IMG/VR virus record: IMGVR_UViG_3300025442_000012
Location: 1-29,251 of that record
Length of the DNA stretch: 29,251 nucleotides
Direction: 5' to 3' (one strand)
Origin: a virus
Positions 14,557-20,170 of the stretch are shown here, one piece after another. Each line of letters begins with the position of its first letter. Position 1 is the stretch's first letter. The notes under the pieces were generated by a model. That model was not told the origin of the DNA, did not search any database, and saw only the letters and a list, made by a program, of their open reading frames with translations. The position numbers and the translations under genes are program-made.

Positions 14557-14901
14557 TTATACTTTTAATAATCTCCTTTCTATTGCAACCATTTCTAATT
14601 TTTCTTTCATTGTTTTGGTTAACAATTTAGGAACAGATTCATATTCAATTTCATATTTCTCACATAATTTCATTAATGCATCAAAATAATCTAATCGTTC
14701 TCTACGAACTACATCTTCAATTTCTAATGAAAATGCTGTTGGGGTTATTTGATATAATGGATGATCTATAAATAAAATGTCTACCGATTCATCTATTTTC
14801 TTTTTCTTCATACATGGTTTTCTTCTCCAATGTTCATATAATGGATTGGAGCATACATCACATTTTTCTATTCGTTCTTCCCAATCATCTATATAACTCA
14901 T
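14557..14901 (-). CDS. 33: Late-transcription co-activator gp33
   Basis: The C-terminal half (residues about 60-114) matches gp33: IEDVVRRERLDYFDALMKLC, then EIEYESVPKLLTKTMKEKLE and a final LL-rich end that in T4 contacts the sliding clamp. Length 114 aa versus 112 in T4. gp33 bridges RNA polymerase and the gp45 clamp at TATAAATA promoters, which are present in this window. The N-terminal part (CDVC, HWRRKPC) could bind a metal and is not typical of T4 gp33. The order 33-59-32 supports the call. Confidence 0.75.
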   Translation of the reverse strand: MSYIDDWEERIEKCDVCSNPLYEHWRRKPCMKKKKIDESVDILFIDHPLYQITPTAFSLEIEDVVRRERLDYFDALMKLCEKYEIEYESVPKLLTKTMKEKLEMVAIERRLLKV

Positions 14902-14980
14902 GCTTCATAATCTAATTACTAAAACTTGATTCCAATCATATAATTAAAATCATGCATAATAAATTTTACCTTTCAATTAT

Positions 14981-15009
14981 ATTATAACACAATTCAAATA
15001 GGATAGCAA
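14981..15009 (-). promoter_or_regulatory. Sigma70 promoter for gp33-gp59
   Basis: TTGCTA (15009-15004), 17 bases, TATAAT (14986-14981) on the minus strand. The leader of about 75 bases contains a 12-codon frame (ATG at 14953) that could be a leader peptide. Confidence 0.7.
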
Positions 15010-15010
15010 G

Positions 15011-15430
15011 TTATTTAAAGAAGATATGATCTTGAATACGGATTGTCCTATGATAGGCCCATTTTGGATTAACATAATATGCATGGAAATATAAAGCACA
15101 TTTAGTAGGATCTTTATAATTATTTAAATTCCAATACATATCTTGAGCTATTTGGTAAGATGTTATATATTGTTTCCAACATTTAATTGGACCAGATTTC
15201 CAAGTGAATTGTTTTAAATTACCAATTTTTTGGTTAATTACTTCACAAGGAGTTAAATTATATTTTTGTACTCGATTAAATATTACAAACGCAACCGCTT
15301 CTTTTCCTAATGTCTTTTGATTTCCAGCTTCATAATAGATAGCTTGAGTAATACAAGTTATCTGTTTTTCTATGAGCGGTTGACTACGGAGGGGTAAGAA
15401 TAAAAACACTAATAGGAATATAAGTTTCAT
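15011..15430 (-). CDS. SleB-like cell wall hydrolase with signal peptide
   Basis: After a signal peptide (KLIFLLVFLFLPLRS) the 139-aa protein shows the SleB/Hydrolase_2 pattern: ITQAIYYEAGNQ with the catalytic Glu, then KEAVAFVIFNRV, a CEVINQ segment, QFTWKSG and ALYFHAYYVNPKWA. These enzymes cut peptidoglycan (N-acetylmuramyl or amidase-type). Export suggests it acts in the periplasm at lysis. The start is ATG 15430, 5 bases after a CCTAAATA late element, rather than the in-frame ATG at 15451 that would spoil the signal peptide. A GIY-YIG remnant lies directly upstream. Confidence 0.8.
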   Translation of the reverse strand: MKLIFLLVFLFLPLRSQPLIEKQITCITQAIYYEAGNQKTLGKEAVAFVIFNRVQKYNLTPCEVINQKIGNLKQFTWKSGPIKCWKQYITSYQIAQDMYWNLNNYKDPTKCALYFHAYYVNPKWAYHRTIRIQDHIFFK

Positions 15431-15435
15431 GGATA

Positions 15436-15443
15436 TATTTAGG
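15436..15443 (-). promoter_or_regulatory. Probable late promoter of the hydrolase gene
   Basis: CCTAAATA (minus, 15443-15436; 6 of 8 to TATAAATA) followed by TATCC and ATG 15430, the same spacing as at other late genes here. Confidence 0.45.
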
Positions 15444-15451
15444 GAATTCAT

Positions 15452-15518
15452 TTCTTTTTAGTAGACCAATATATGATTTTCATGAAGGACTAGTATGTTT
15501 ATAAACAATATAATTCAT
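15452..15518 (-). pseudogene. Remnant of a GIY-YIG endonuclease gene with in-frame stop
   Basis: From ATG 15518 the frame reads NYIVYKHTSPS, then TGA, then KSYIGLLKR before it dissolves into the start of the hydrolase gene. This is the N-terminus of a GIY-YIG enzyme (compare YIIYKHT...YIGYT at 4969) with one codon, probably GGA for Gly, changed to TGA. Only about 22 codons remain. It lies directly beside the tmRNA gene. Confidence 0.65.
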
Positions 15519-15528
15519 TTAATTTTAT

Positions 15529-15795
15529 TCCTGGGATTCTGTTCCAAGGCTCCCAGGATGCCCGCTGCGTAACCGTTTTAGGCGGCCATTGGCAAATAGT
15601 CGAATGTTTCATCGGCTGTTATTGTTTTATTCCGATTTACGAGAGTTTCTGCTCGTGCTGTCCTATATCCTGATATACACCAATCGATACCTTGACGCCC
15701 CCATAATATAAAACTATGGAGAAGTTGGTGGAGGCGGGGGTAATCGAAACCCCGTCTTGTTTGCAATCCCAATACAAGTCTTTATACAGCAATAT
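15529..15795 (-). ncRNA. ssrA: Circularly permuted (two-piece) tmRNA
   Basis: Reading the minus strand, the 3' tRNA-like part comes first: GGGGT-TTCGATT-ACCCC (T arm, 15753-15737), CGCCTCC (15736-15730), A, and an encoded CCA (15728-15726). After 23 bases the 5' part follows: GGGGGCG (15702-15696), which pairs over all 7 bases with CGCCTCC (one G-U), then GGTATCGATTGG, the tmRNA D-region signature. Next come an ACGAG/CTCGT stem (pseudoknot 1 position) and a tag frame starting GCC at 15616: ADETFDYLPMAA, then TAA (15580-15578). ACAGCA in the 5' part pairs with TGCTGT in the 3' part, as in helix 2. A stem surrounds the stop codon and an 8-bp hairpin (15558-15529) follows. Processing into coding and acceptor RNAs is expected. 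tmRNA rescues stalled ribosomes and tags proteins for proteolysis. The outer ends are uncertain. Confidence 0.85.
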
Positions 15796-15913
15796 TTTTA
15801 GATACTTGACGTACTATGCTACGCCCTCTCTTAAATCCCAATACCTATTTCATAAAGGCCTTTATAAAATAAGTATTGAAGTATCCTCACTTACTAGACG
15901 AAAGTATCTAAAA
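15796..15913 (-). ncRNA. Strongly structured RNA segment before the tmRNA acceptor piece
   Basis: A perfect 12-bp outer stem (15913-15902 with 15807-15796) encloses a 20-bp hairpin (15878-15839) that pairs throughout with two G-U pairs. The segment lies between the stop of the 63-aa gene and the tmRNA acceptor part. It may be the 5' section of the permuted pre-tmRNA, where pseudoknot domains or processing signals are expected, or a separate element. No protein frame of note is present. Confidence 0.5.
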
Positions 15914-15916
15914 CCC

Positions 15917-16108
15917 TTAATCCAAATAGCCAGTGGTTAAAATAACTTCCATGGCTTCATCATATTTTTCTTTTTTCAATAGTTCTTTTGTTATTCTCCG
16001 TAATGAACGTTTCAATTGACCAACTTTGATATGTCCAAAAACAGAATGTAATCCTCTACGACATTGAGAACAACTGCAACCATTGAGAATACTTTTTCTT
16101 TTTGCCAT
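15917..16108 (-). CDS. Small basic Cys-containing protein, 63 aa
   Basis: ATG 16108 has AGGAG 8 bases upstream. The N-terminus is basic with a CSCSQC cluster (residues 11-16) that could bind a metal, followed by a helical LKRSLRRITKELLKKEKYDE region. It is flanked by RNA genes on both sides (tRNA-Pro upstream, tmRNA downstream) and is probably in the same transcript. A role in RNA binding is tempting from the charge but is only a guess. Confidence 0.6.
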   Translation of the reverse strand: MAKRKSILNGCSCSQCRRGLHSVFGHIKVGQLKRSLRRITKELLKKEKYDEAMEVILTTGYLD

Positions 16109-16127
16109 TTGACGCTCCTAACTTAAT

Positions 16128-16136
16128 ACGTCATAA
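16128..16136 (-). other. Three-codon mini-frame
   Basis: An AGGAGG ribosome site stands 7 bases before ATG ACG TAT TAA on the minus strand (start at about 16136), upstream of the 63-aa gene, which has its own AGGAG after the mini-frame stop. This is the strongest Shine-Dalgarno sequence in the window. Confidence 0.4.
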
Positions 16137-16166
16137 TGACACCTCCTATTTAAAATGTTTCAGGTA

Positions 16167-16262
16167 CCTGGTCGTTGCTGTCCGAAAACCCACCAGGAAT
16201 CACCACTCCTATGTTGGTGTATTATCACATACACCTTCTCTATCGGCCGATAGATAGTGGCG
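16167..16262 (-). ncRNA. Candidate structured RNA between tRNA-Pro and the 63-aa gene
   Basis: On the minus strand CGCCACT (16262-16256) pairs with AGTGGTG (16207-16201), enclosing a palindromic TATCGGCCGATA hairpin (16252-16241) and a GGTGTAT/ATACACC hairpin (16235-16216). A CCTGGT/ACCAGG stem (16197-16167) follows. No protein frame is credible here. The layout is a three-way junction but not a tRNA (no T arm). I do not recognise a known family. Confidence 0.45.
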
Positions 16263-16289
16263 GCTTAAACTTTTGCCTATACCTAAATT

Positions 16290-16366
16290 TGGTCGGAAAT
16301 GGTGGATTCGAACCACCGACCCTCGGTTCCCAAAACCGATGCTCTACCAGACTGAGCCAATTTCCG
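16290..16366 (-). tRNA. tRNA-Pro (anticodon UGG), CCA encoded
   Basis: A full cloverleaf: acceptor CGGAAAT/ATTTCCG (16366-16360 with 16300-16294), D arm GCTC/GAGC, anticodon arm TCGGT-TTTGGGA-ACCGA with anticodon TGG, T arm GGTGG-TTCGAAT-CCACC, discriminator A and encoded CCA at 16292-16290. The 77 bases have standard spacing. UGG reads CCA, a common Pro codon in these phage genes. It lies 3 bases after the stop of a tiny membrane-protein gene. Confidence 0.95.
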
Positions 16367-16369
16367 AAT

Positions 16370-16510
16370 TTAAAATGTAACTGATCCTGTTATCACTGCA
16401 CCTGCAAACCAATAAATACAATGTCTCCAATCCTTCACAAATCCATACACGATTGAAGCACTCAACATTTCTATAATCAAAATGGTTGGAAATAAATATT
16501 TATAATTCAT
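16370..16510 (-). CDS. Tiny membrane protein, 46 aa
   Basis: The frame from ATG 16510 encodes two hydrophobic stretches, LFPTILIIEMLSASIVYGFV and a shorter one near CIYWFAGAVITGSV, separated by KDWRH, so it could be a two-pass hairpin. A GTG directly before the ATG lies 6 bases after the -10 box, so the transcript may be leaderless from GTG 16513. It is the first gene of the transcript carrying tRNA-Pro, the 63-aa gene and tmRNA. Function unknown. Confidence 0.5.
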   Translation of the reverse strand: MNYKYLFPTILIIEMLSASIVYGFVKDWRHCIYWFAGAVITGSVTF

Positions 16511-16519
16511 CACTCTTTA

Positions 16520-16548
16520 ATATTATCACACTACAACTTCGGTGTCAA
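16520..16548 (-). promoter_or_regulatory. Sigma70 promoter of the RNA-gene block
   Basis: TTGACA (16548-16543), 17 bases, TAATAT (16525-16520) on the minus strand, inside the 3' end of the SprT gene. It should drive the 46-aa gene, tRNA-Pro and possibly everything through tmRNA. Confidence 0.7.
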
Positions 16549-16945
16549 GTATTTTCTTTCGGTGATATTCTTTATGTAATGGAATACCTTGTTCTAATAA
16601 TTTTTCTTTCCATTGAAAGAATGTCTTTCCGTGGGTCATTTTCCCTTTAATTACCCATTGCCAAGCATGAATCATTTCATGTGCTAATATAACAATAAAA
16701 CTTTTAAAATCTGGAAAACTACTATCTATTTGTAAATTTGCCTCTCTTATATCATCATCATTTTTCCATCCCATTGGATCACATGCGGCTAATTGTCCAG
16801 ATATTTTCTGAATTTTTATATGACGAAATTTCGGAATAACACCGTTAAAACAAGATTCATTTAAAATCCCTGCCCAAGTACGAATATCTTTCAATGTTGG
16901 ATTATATTCACCTGGTTCATGTATTTTTTGTAAAATCGGAAGCAA
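16526..16945 (-). CDS. SprT-like zinc metalloprotease-fold protein
   Basis: The 139-aa protein carries HEMIHAWQ (His89, Glu90, His93), the SprT-type zinc site, preceded by FKSFIVILA and followed by HGKTFFQWKEKL, where the His is the likely third ligand. An upstream LNESCFNGVIPKF fits the SprT N-terminal pattern. SprT/Spartan-type proteins are linked to DNA-protein crosslink handling; the phage role is unknown. The start is TTG 16945, supported by AAGGAG 8 bases upstream; no ATG lies near. A GATAAATA element is found about 33 bases upstream. Confidence 0.85.
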   Translation of the reverse strand: MLPILQKIHEPGEYNPTLKDIRTWAGILNESCFNGVIPKFRHIKIQKISGQLAACDPMGWKNDDDIREANLQIDSSFPDFKSFIVILAHEMIHAWQWVIKGKMTHGKTFFQWKEKLLEQGIPLHKEYHRKKILDTEVVV

Positions 16946-16977
16946 AATAGTATTCTCCTTAAAAGAGGATCAATAAC

Positions 16978-16985
16978 TATTTATC
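16978..16985 (-). promoter_or_regulatory. Possible late promoter upstream of the SprT gene
   Basis: GATAAATA on the minus strand (16985-16978), 7 of 8 to the T4 late consensus, with a leader of about 27 bases holding AAGGAG. Confidence 0.4.
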
Positions 16986-17006
16986 TATATTAGTTTATTG
17001 GTATAT

Positions 17007-17474
17007 TTACTTCATCCATTCGGCCCACATATTTATTTTTGGCCACAGAGATAATACCAATTCTTTAGTTAATAATGGAATTTCAAGATTATGTTTAAAA
17101 ATTTGTCCTACTAAAACAGCTTCAGAAGGATGAATCGATTCTAAAAGCTGGATAAGTAATTCTGTTTTCTTCTTTAATGGAATCTTTTTCCAATCCAAAA
17201 AAATATATAACTTACGCATTTCATTATATAAATTATTTGGACTCATTCCAATTGGCCCTAAATCAGGTTTATATTCTGGAAGTTCCTTGAAAGAAAAAAT
17301 AGCTTTAGGATGCCAAATATATTGAAACATCATTCTCATTGCAGGTGATTGATTTTTCCATAAAACTGTTTTTACTTCATCTTCAGTCTTACATTTCCGC
17401 ACTTCAACCAGAATTTCTGGCAATATTTTAGTCATTGTTAGTTGCTCCATAGTTTTCATTGAATTTTCATACAT
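17007..17474 (-). CDS. DUF6433-like phage protein
   Basis: The 155-aa protein resembles a family of T4-like phages that I know as DUF6433: an N-terminal VRKCKTEDEVKTVLWKN helix, FQYIWHPKAIF, a YKPDLGP segment, NLYNEMRKLYIFLD and ELLIQLLESIHPSEAVLVGQ near the C-terminus. Function is unknown. ATG 17474 lies 5 bases after TATACT, so a leaderless message is possible, although no good -35 box is seen. It is downstream of the RNase H gene, in the place where T4 carries dsbA. Confidence 0.65.
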   Translation of the reverse strand: MYENSMKTMEQLTMTKILPEILVEVRKCKTEDEVKTVLWKNQSPAMRMMFQYIWHPKAIFSFKELPEYKPDLGPIGMSPNNLYNEMRKLYIFLDWKKIPLKKKTELLIQLLESIHPSEAVLVGQIFKHNLEIPLLTKELVLSLWPKINMWAEWMK

Positions 17475-17533
17475 TTATAAGTATATAATTTATTATCTAG
17501 ATCATAATATTTCAGTTCATTTTTCGGATATGA

Positions 17534-18433
17534 TTAAAATTCCTGAATATGATCCATCAAATTAACTAATTTGTATTTCAGGAAATAATTAAATAAATTT
17601 TTTCTACTTTCTTTAAATGGTTGCTCCCACACTTCTATAATTTTCTTTTGAATTTCTTTAGGGATAAATTCAAAATCAATTAATTGTTGATTTCTTTTAT
17701 ACCCATGAAGCATTTTAATATCACAAAAATTTTCAGGTTTAGATTCTTTTATCCAACGTTCCAAATTATCCTTGCGAATGGATTTTTGTCTTATATGTTT
17801 AACTTTGGAATCATTACTTGAACAAAAATTTGGAATATCATCATCTCCAGCTATCATTATATGTTCTCGAAGATCTTCTATTGGATTTTTACTTACCAAA
17901 AATTGTTTTTGAATTGGTGCATATTGTACTATATTTGGGTATTTTTGTAATTGTGTAAAATCTTTATCACCCGAAAGAATTAAAATTTTTTCAGCCGTAT
18001 GTTCTCGTTTGGCAATTACTGCAATAATATCATCGGCTTCTGCACCATCAACTTCTATAACTCTATAAGGAAAATATTGAATTAATTCATCTTTAAGTTT
18101 ATTCAATGTTTCAAAAATTAAATGCCAATTTAAAACAGAAGTTTCTCTTTTTTCTTTTCGTAATCCTTTATAATATGGGAAAACATCTTTACGCCAATAT
18201 TGTTTACTATCACAACAAATAATTATTTTCCCATAAATTTCACCAAATTTCATTTTATATGAACGAATGGTATTTAAAACCATATGGCGAATTAAATCTT
18301 CATTTATAACCGTTTTCGTTCCAGGAAGACCAGGAATTTCATGTTCTGGTTCTTTTTTATCATCTTTTTGGAGTTGACTGATATTAACAATTAGGTTAGA
18401 AATAACCACCTGCGAAAAATCAATTAAAATCAT
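17534..18433 (-). CDS. rnh: RNase H / 5'-3' exonuclease (T4 Rnh-like, FEN family)
   Basis: The 299-aa protein (T4 RNase H: 305 aa) has the flap-nuclease acidic motifs: ILIDFSQ at residues 2-8, IIICCDSKQYWRKDVFPYYKG in the middle (Asp and the Tyr-Tyr-Lys-Gly turn), VDGAEADDIIAVIA, and LSGDKDFTQLQ, then GDDDIPNF. It removes RNA primers and nearby DNA from lagging strands. T4 has the order rnh-dsbA-33-59-32; here the accessory block with tmRNA and tRNA stands between rnh and 33. A sigma70 promoter with an 18-base leader precedes ATG 18433. Confidence 0.88.
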   Translation of the reverse strand: MILIDFSQVVISNLIVNISQLQKDDKKEPEHEIPGLPGTKTVINEDLIRHMVLNTIRSYKMKFGEIYGKIIICCDSKQYWRKDVFPYYKGLRKEKRETSVLNWHLIFETLNKLKDELIQYFPYRVIEVDGAEADDIIAVIAKREHTAEKILILSGDKDFTQLQKYPNIVQYAPIQKQFLVSKNPIEDLREHIMIAGDDDIPNFCSSNDSKVKHIRQKSIRKDNLERWIKESKPENFCDIKMLHGYKRNQQLIDFEFIPKEIQKKIIEVWEQPFKESRKNLFNYFLKYKLVNLMDHIQEF

Positions 18434-18451
18434 AAATTTTACTCAATAATT

Positions 18452-18480
18452 ATTGTATCATAAAAAATTTCAAATGTCAA
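18452..18480 (-). promoter_or_regulatory. Sigma70 promoter for RNase H
   Basis: TTGACA (18480-18475), 17 bases, TACAAT (18457-18452) on the minus strand; 11 of 12 hexamer bases match. Confidence 0.82.
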
Positions 18481-18614
18481 GCTTATATAAACACGAGTCT
18501 AAACATAAAAAGCTAATAAGCGTACAGCACAATAAGCTTATATATCTACAATAGCTCTATTTCGCGTAGGCAGACGCTAGGTTGCATCAGCCGAGTTCAA
18601 TTGATAATATATGC
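18481..18614. other. Non-coding gap of 134 bases upstream of the RNase H promoter
   Basis: No credible gene on either strand. It holds two copies of an AAGCTTATATA-type repeat (near 18479 and 18533), a 4-bp GCGT/ACGC stem at 18564-18577 and higher GC content than its surroundings in the last third. No T-tract terminator or known RNA is recognised. Confidence 0.4.
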
Positions 18615-18863
18615 TCAATCAAATGAAATAATCGATTTTTCTTCATTAAAACGAAAATTTACATAACCACGCGTCCATCCATATTTACATTTTCCATTAC
18701 ATACAAATGGCTCATGCCAATATTTCATCACTGAAGTTCCATCTATTTGAATTTTACGGAATGTGGTAAGAATACATTCAGGTTCACCACACCATAATCC
18801 ATTTGGAATAGGTATAAATAATACTTCTATAATAGCTTTCAGTTGTTTAAATAATTTTAGCAT
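18615..18863 (-). CDS. Hypothetical protein, 82 aa
   Basis: After a hydrophobic N-terminus (LKLFKQLKAIIEVLFIPIP) the protein has Cys pairs WCGEPEC and VCNGKC (residues about 25-30 and 54-58), a possible zinc site, and a beta-rich end. Its start overlaps the end of the upstream gene by 17 bases. Function unknown. Confidence 0.5.
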   Translation of the reverse strand: MLKLFKQLKAIIEVLFIPIPNGLWCGEPECILTTFRKIQIDGTSVMKYWHEPFVCNGKCKYGWTRGYVNFRFNEEKSIISFD

Positions 18864-19323
18864 TACTAGATCTCCTATACTTATAAATTAAAGTTTTGGA
18901 ATTTAATTCTTCATTAGAAATAATAGATGCAGGATAATATTCATACATTGGATATATTTGGTTTATACTTGTTATAGTTTTACCACTTGCATCTTTTGTA
19001 GAAACTTTTTTTGTAATTTTTAATAAGTCTTCAACCTTTTTCCGCATTTCATAATCAATTGGATAAACAATTACCCTAGGAAATTCTCTATCACAAGCGG
19101 CCTGGGACATTAAAGAAGCAAGAATTTCAGGAGTATCTCCAGGTTGTGGTTCAATAACTTCTTTATGTTCTCGAACCAAACTTTCATAAACATCATAATT
19201 TATTTCTGGTTCTACTATAGTATTTAATTGACGATCCCAGGTAGGAGCAACTAAAGTAAGGCGGAGTAATTTATATTTTTTAGATTTATGAAATAGATTT
19301 TTCAGGAATTGTATCATTTGCAT
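18847..19323 (-). CDS. Hypothetical protein, about 158 aa
   Basis: No family recognised. After a basic N-terminus (FLKNLFHKSKKYKLLRLTLV) the middle contains VIEPQPGDTPEILASLMSQA and FPRVIVYPIDYEMRKKVEDL, suggesting an alpha/beta fold. Starts at GTG 19329, ATG 19323 or ATG 19317 are all possible; none has a clear ribosome site and all lie inside the upstream gene, so coupling is likely. Confidence 0.5.
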   Translation of the reverse strand: MQMIQFLKNLFHKSKKYKLLRLTLVAPTWDRQLNTIVEPEINYDVYESLVREHKEVIEPQPGDTPEILASLMSQAACDREFPRVIVYPIDYEMRKKVEDLLKITKKVSTKDASGKTITSINQIYPMYEYYPASIISNEELNSKTLIYKYRRSSNAKII

Positions 19324-19546
19324 TATCACTAGGTGTTTTATCTTCTACATTTTTATTTATATAAAGCAACCAAAAATTTTTGGCTTCTTTTTGGAGATAT
19401 TCATGATTAACTTTTTCAGGATCGATAACCAAATATAAAAATCTTGTATGTTTATCTATTAATATACCACGACCAGAAATAACTCCATTATCTTTTGCAT
19501 CTTGTATAATCTCTAAAGATTCAGCTTTTAAATTCTTCTTCATCAT
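19286..19546 (-). CDS. Hypothetical protein, 86 aa
   Basis: The protein has a short beta-rich middle (GVISGRGILIDKHTRFLYLV) and an acidic, Ser/Asp-rich tail. It overlaps its upstream and downstream neighbours by 26 and about 40 bases. No family is recognised. Confidence 0.5.
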   Translation of the reverse strand: MMKKNLKAESLEIIQDAKDNGVISGRGILIDKHTRFLYLVIDPEKVNHEYLQKEAKNFWLLYINKNVEDKTPSDNANDTIPEKSIS

Positions 19547-19724
19547 TATCCTTTGGATCTATATAATCATATCCTGGTCTTAAATCAAAATAATCATCAA
19601 AAATATCATCATCCCAAAAATTATCCACATAATCATGATTTTCATTTGGGCAAAAACCATCTTCATCTAATCTAGATCCACACATAGAACAATAAATCAA
19701 ATCATATTCATCATCTAAATCCAT
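19521..19724 (-). CDS. Small acidic zinc-ribbon protein, 67 aa
   Basis: The N-terminus contains CSMCGSRLDEDGFC (residues 12-25), with Asn/His following, a likely small zinc ribbon. The remainder is very acidic and Tyr/Phe-rich (NFWDDDIFDDYFDL), which could mimic nucleic acid. It overlaps the next gene by 26 bases. Function unknown. Confidence 0.55.
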   Translation of the reverse strand: MDLDDEYDLIYCSMCGSRLDEDGFCPNENHDYVDNFWDDDIFDDYFDLRPGYDYIDPKDNDEEEFKS

Positions 19725-19728
19725 AATA

Positions 19729-19928
19729 TTACCTCATAAAAAATTTTATTACACCTTCAAACCCAAGAGTATCCATCTCCCAAGAATCATGACATTTTGG
19801 GAATTCATAACCAAATTCAAAATATAATCGGTATTTATCATCGCATAATTTATGAACTAAAGGTTTATTAAAATTAATTGGTTGATAAACACCCCTTTAT
19901 AGAATTTAACATCTCCACTTTTGGTCAT
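19729..19928 (-). pseudogene. Small gene broken by a one-base frameshift
   Basis: ATG 19928 has GGAGG 5 bases upstream and overlaps the TGA of the preceding gene. The frame reads TKSGDVKFYKG and then, after a GGGG run near 19889-19892, goes astray and stops. The -1 frame continues with YQPINFNKPLVHKLCDDKY, FEFGYEFPKCHDSWEMD and KFFMR before TAA at 19729-19731. A GGGGG run instead of GGGG would restore a 67-aa protein. Either a real mutation, a sequencing error in a G-run, or frameshifting would explain it. Confidence 0.5.
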
Positions 19929-20170
19929 TGATGCCTCCAATAACTAAAACTAAAATAATCTCCTAATTCTGAAAGAGCCTGATCTACTGCATGTTCAGCC
20001 CATTTATGATATTGAACTTTTGTTGCCTTAGGAAATATTTTTTCATAATATTCCATCATATATTGAATCCAAGTACTTCTAGGTTTTTTAAATTGGCATA
20101 ATTCTGAATGGCAGGTTCCAATACCTTCATCAAGAGGATATCTTAAACTATCATTATAATAAATTTTCAT
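19925..20170 (-). CDS. Hypothetical protein, 81 aa
   Basis: The protein contains GIGTCHSELCQFKKPRSTWI (possible Cys/His metal site) and KWAEHAVDQALSELGDYF. ATG 20170 overlaps the stop of the large upstream gene (4 bases), and its own TGA overlaps the next start, so this is a tightly coupled series. No family recognised. Confidence 0.5.
   Translation of the reverse strand: MKIYYNDSLRYPLDEGIGTCHSELCQFKKPRSTWIQYMMEYYEKIFPKATKVQYHKWAEHAVDQALSELGDYFSFSYWRHQ

Noticed and set aside
15578-15772. 64-codon minus-strand frame ending in YLPMAA
   Set aside because: Only its last 12 codons make sense, as the tmRNA tag. The upstream part is the tRNA-like domain and linker, so it is not an independent protein gene.
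16175-16384. 69-codon plus-strand frame over the tRNA
   Set aside because: It runs through tRNA-Pro in antisense and has no protein-like features.
18551-18590. Hammerhead-like CTGATG ... GAAA order on the minus strand
   Set aside because: The base after CTGATG is C, seven unpaired bases separate it from the stem before GAAA, and no closing stem I is found, so the ribozyme core is not met.
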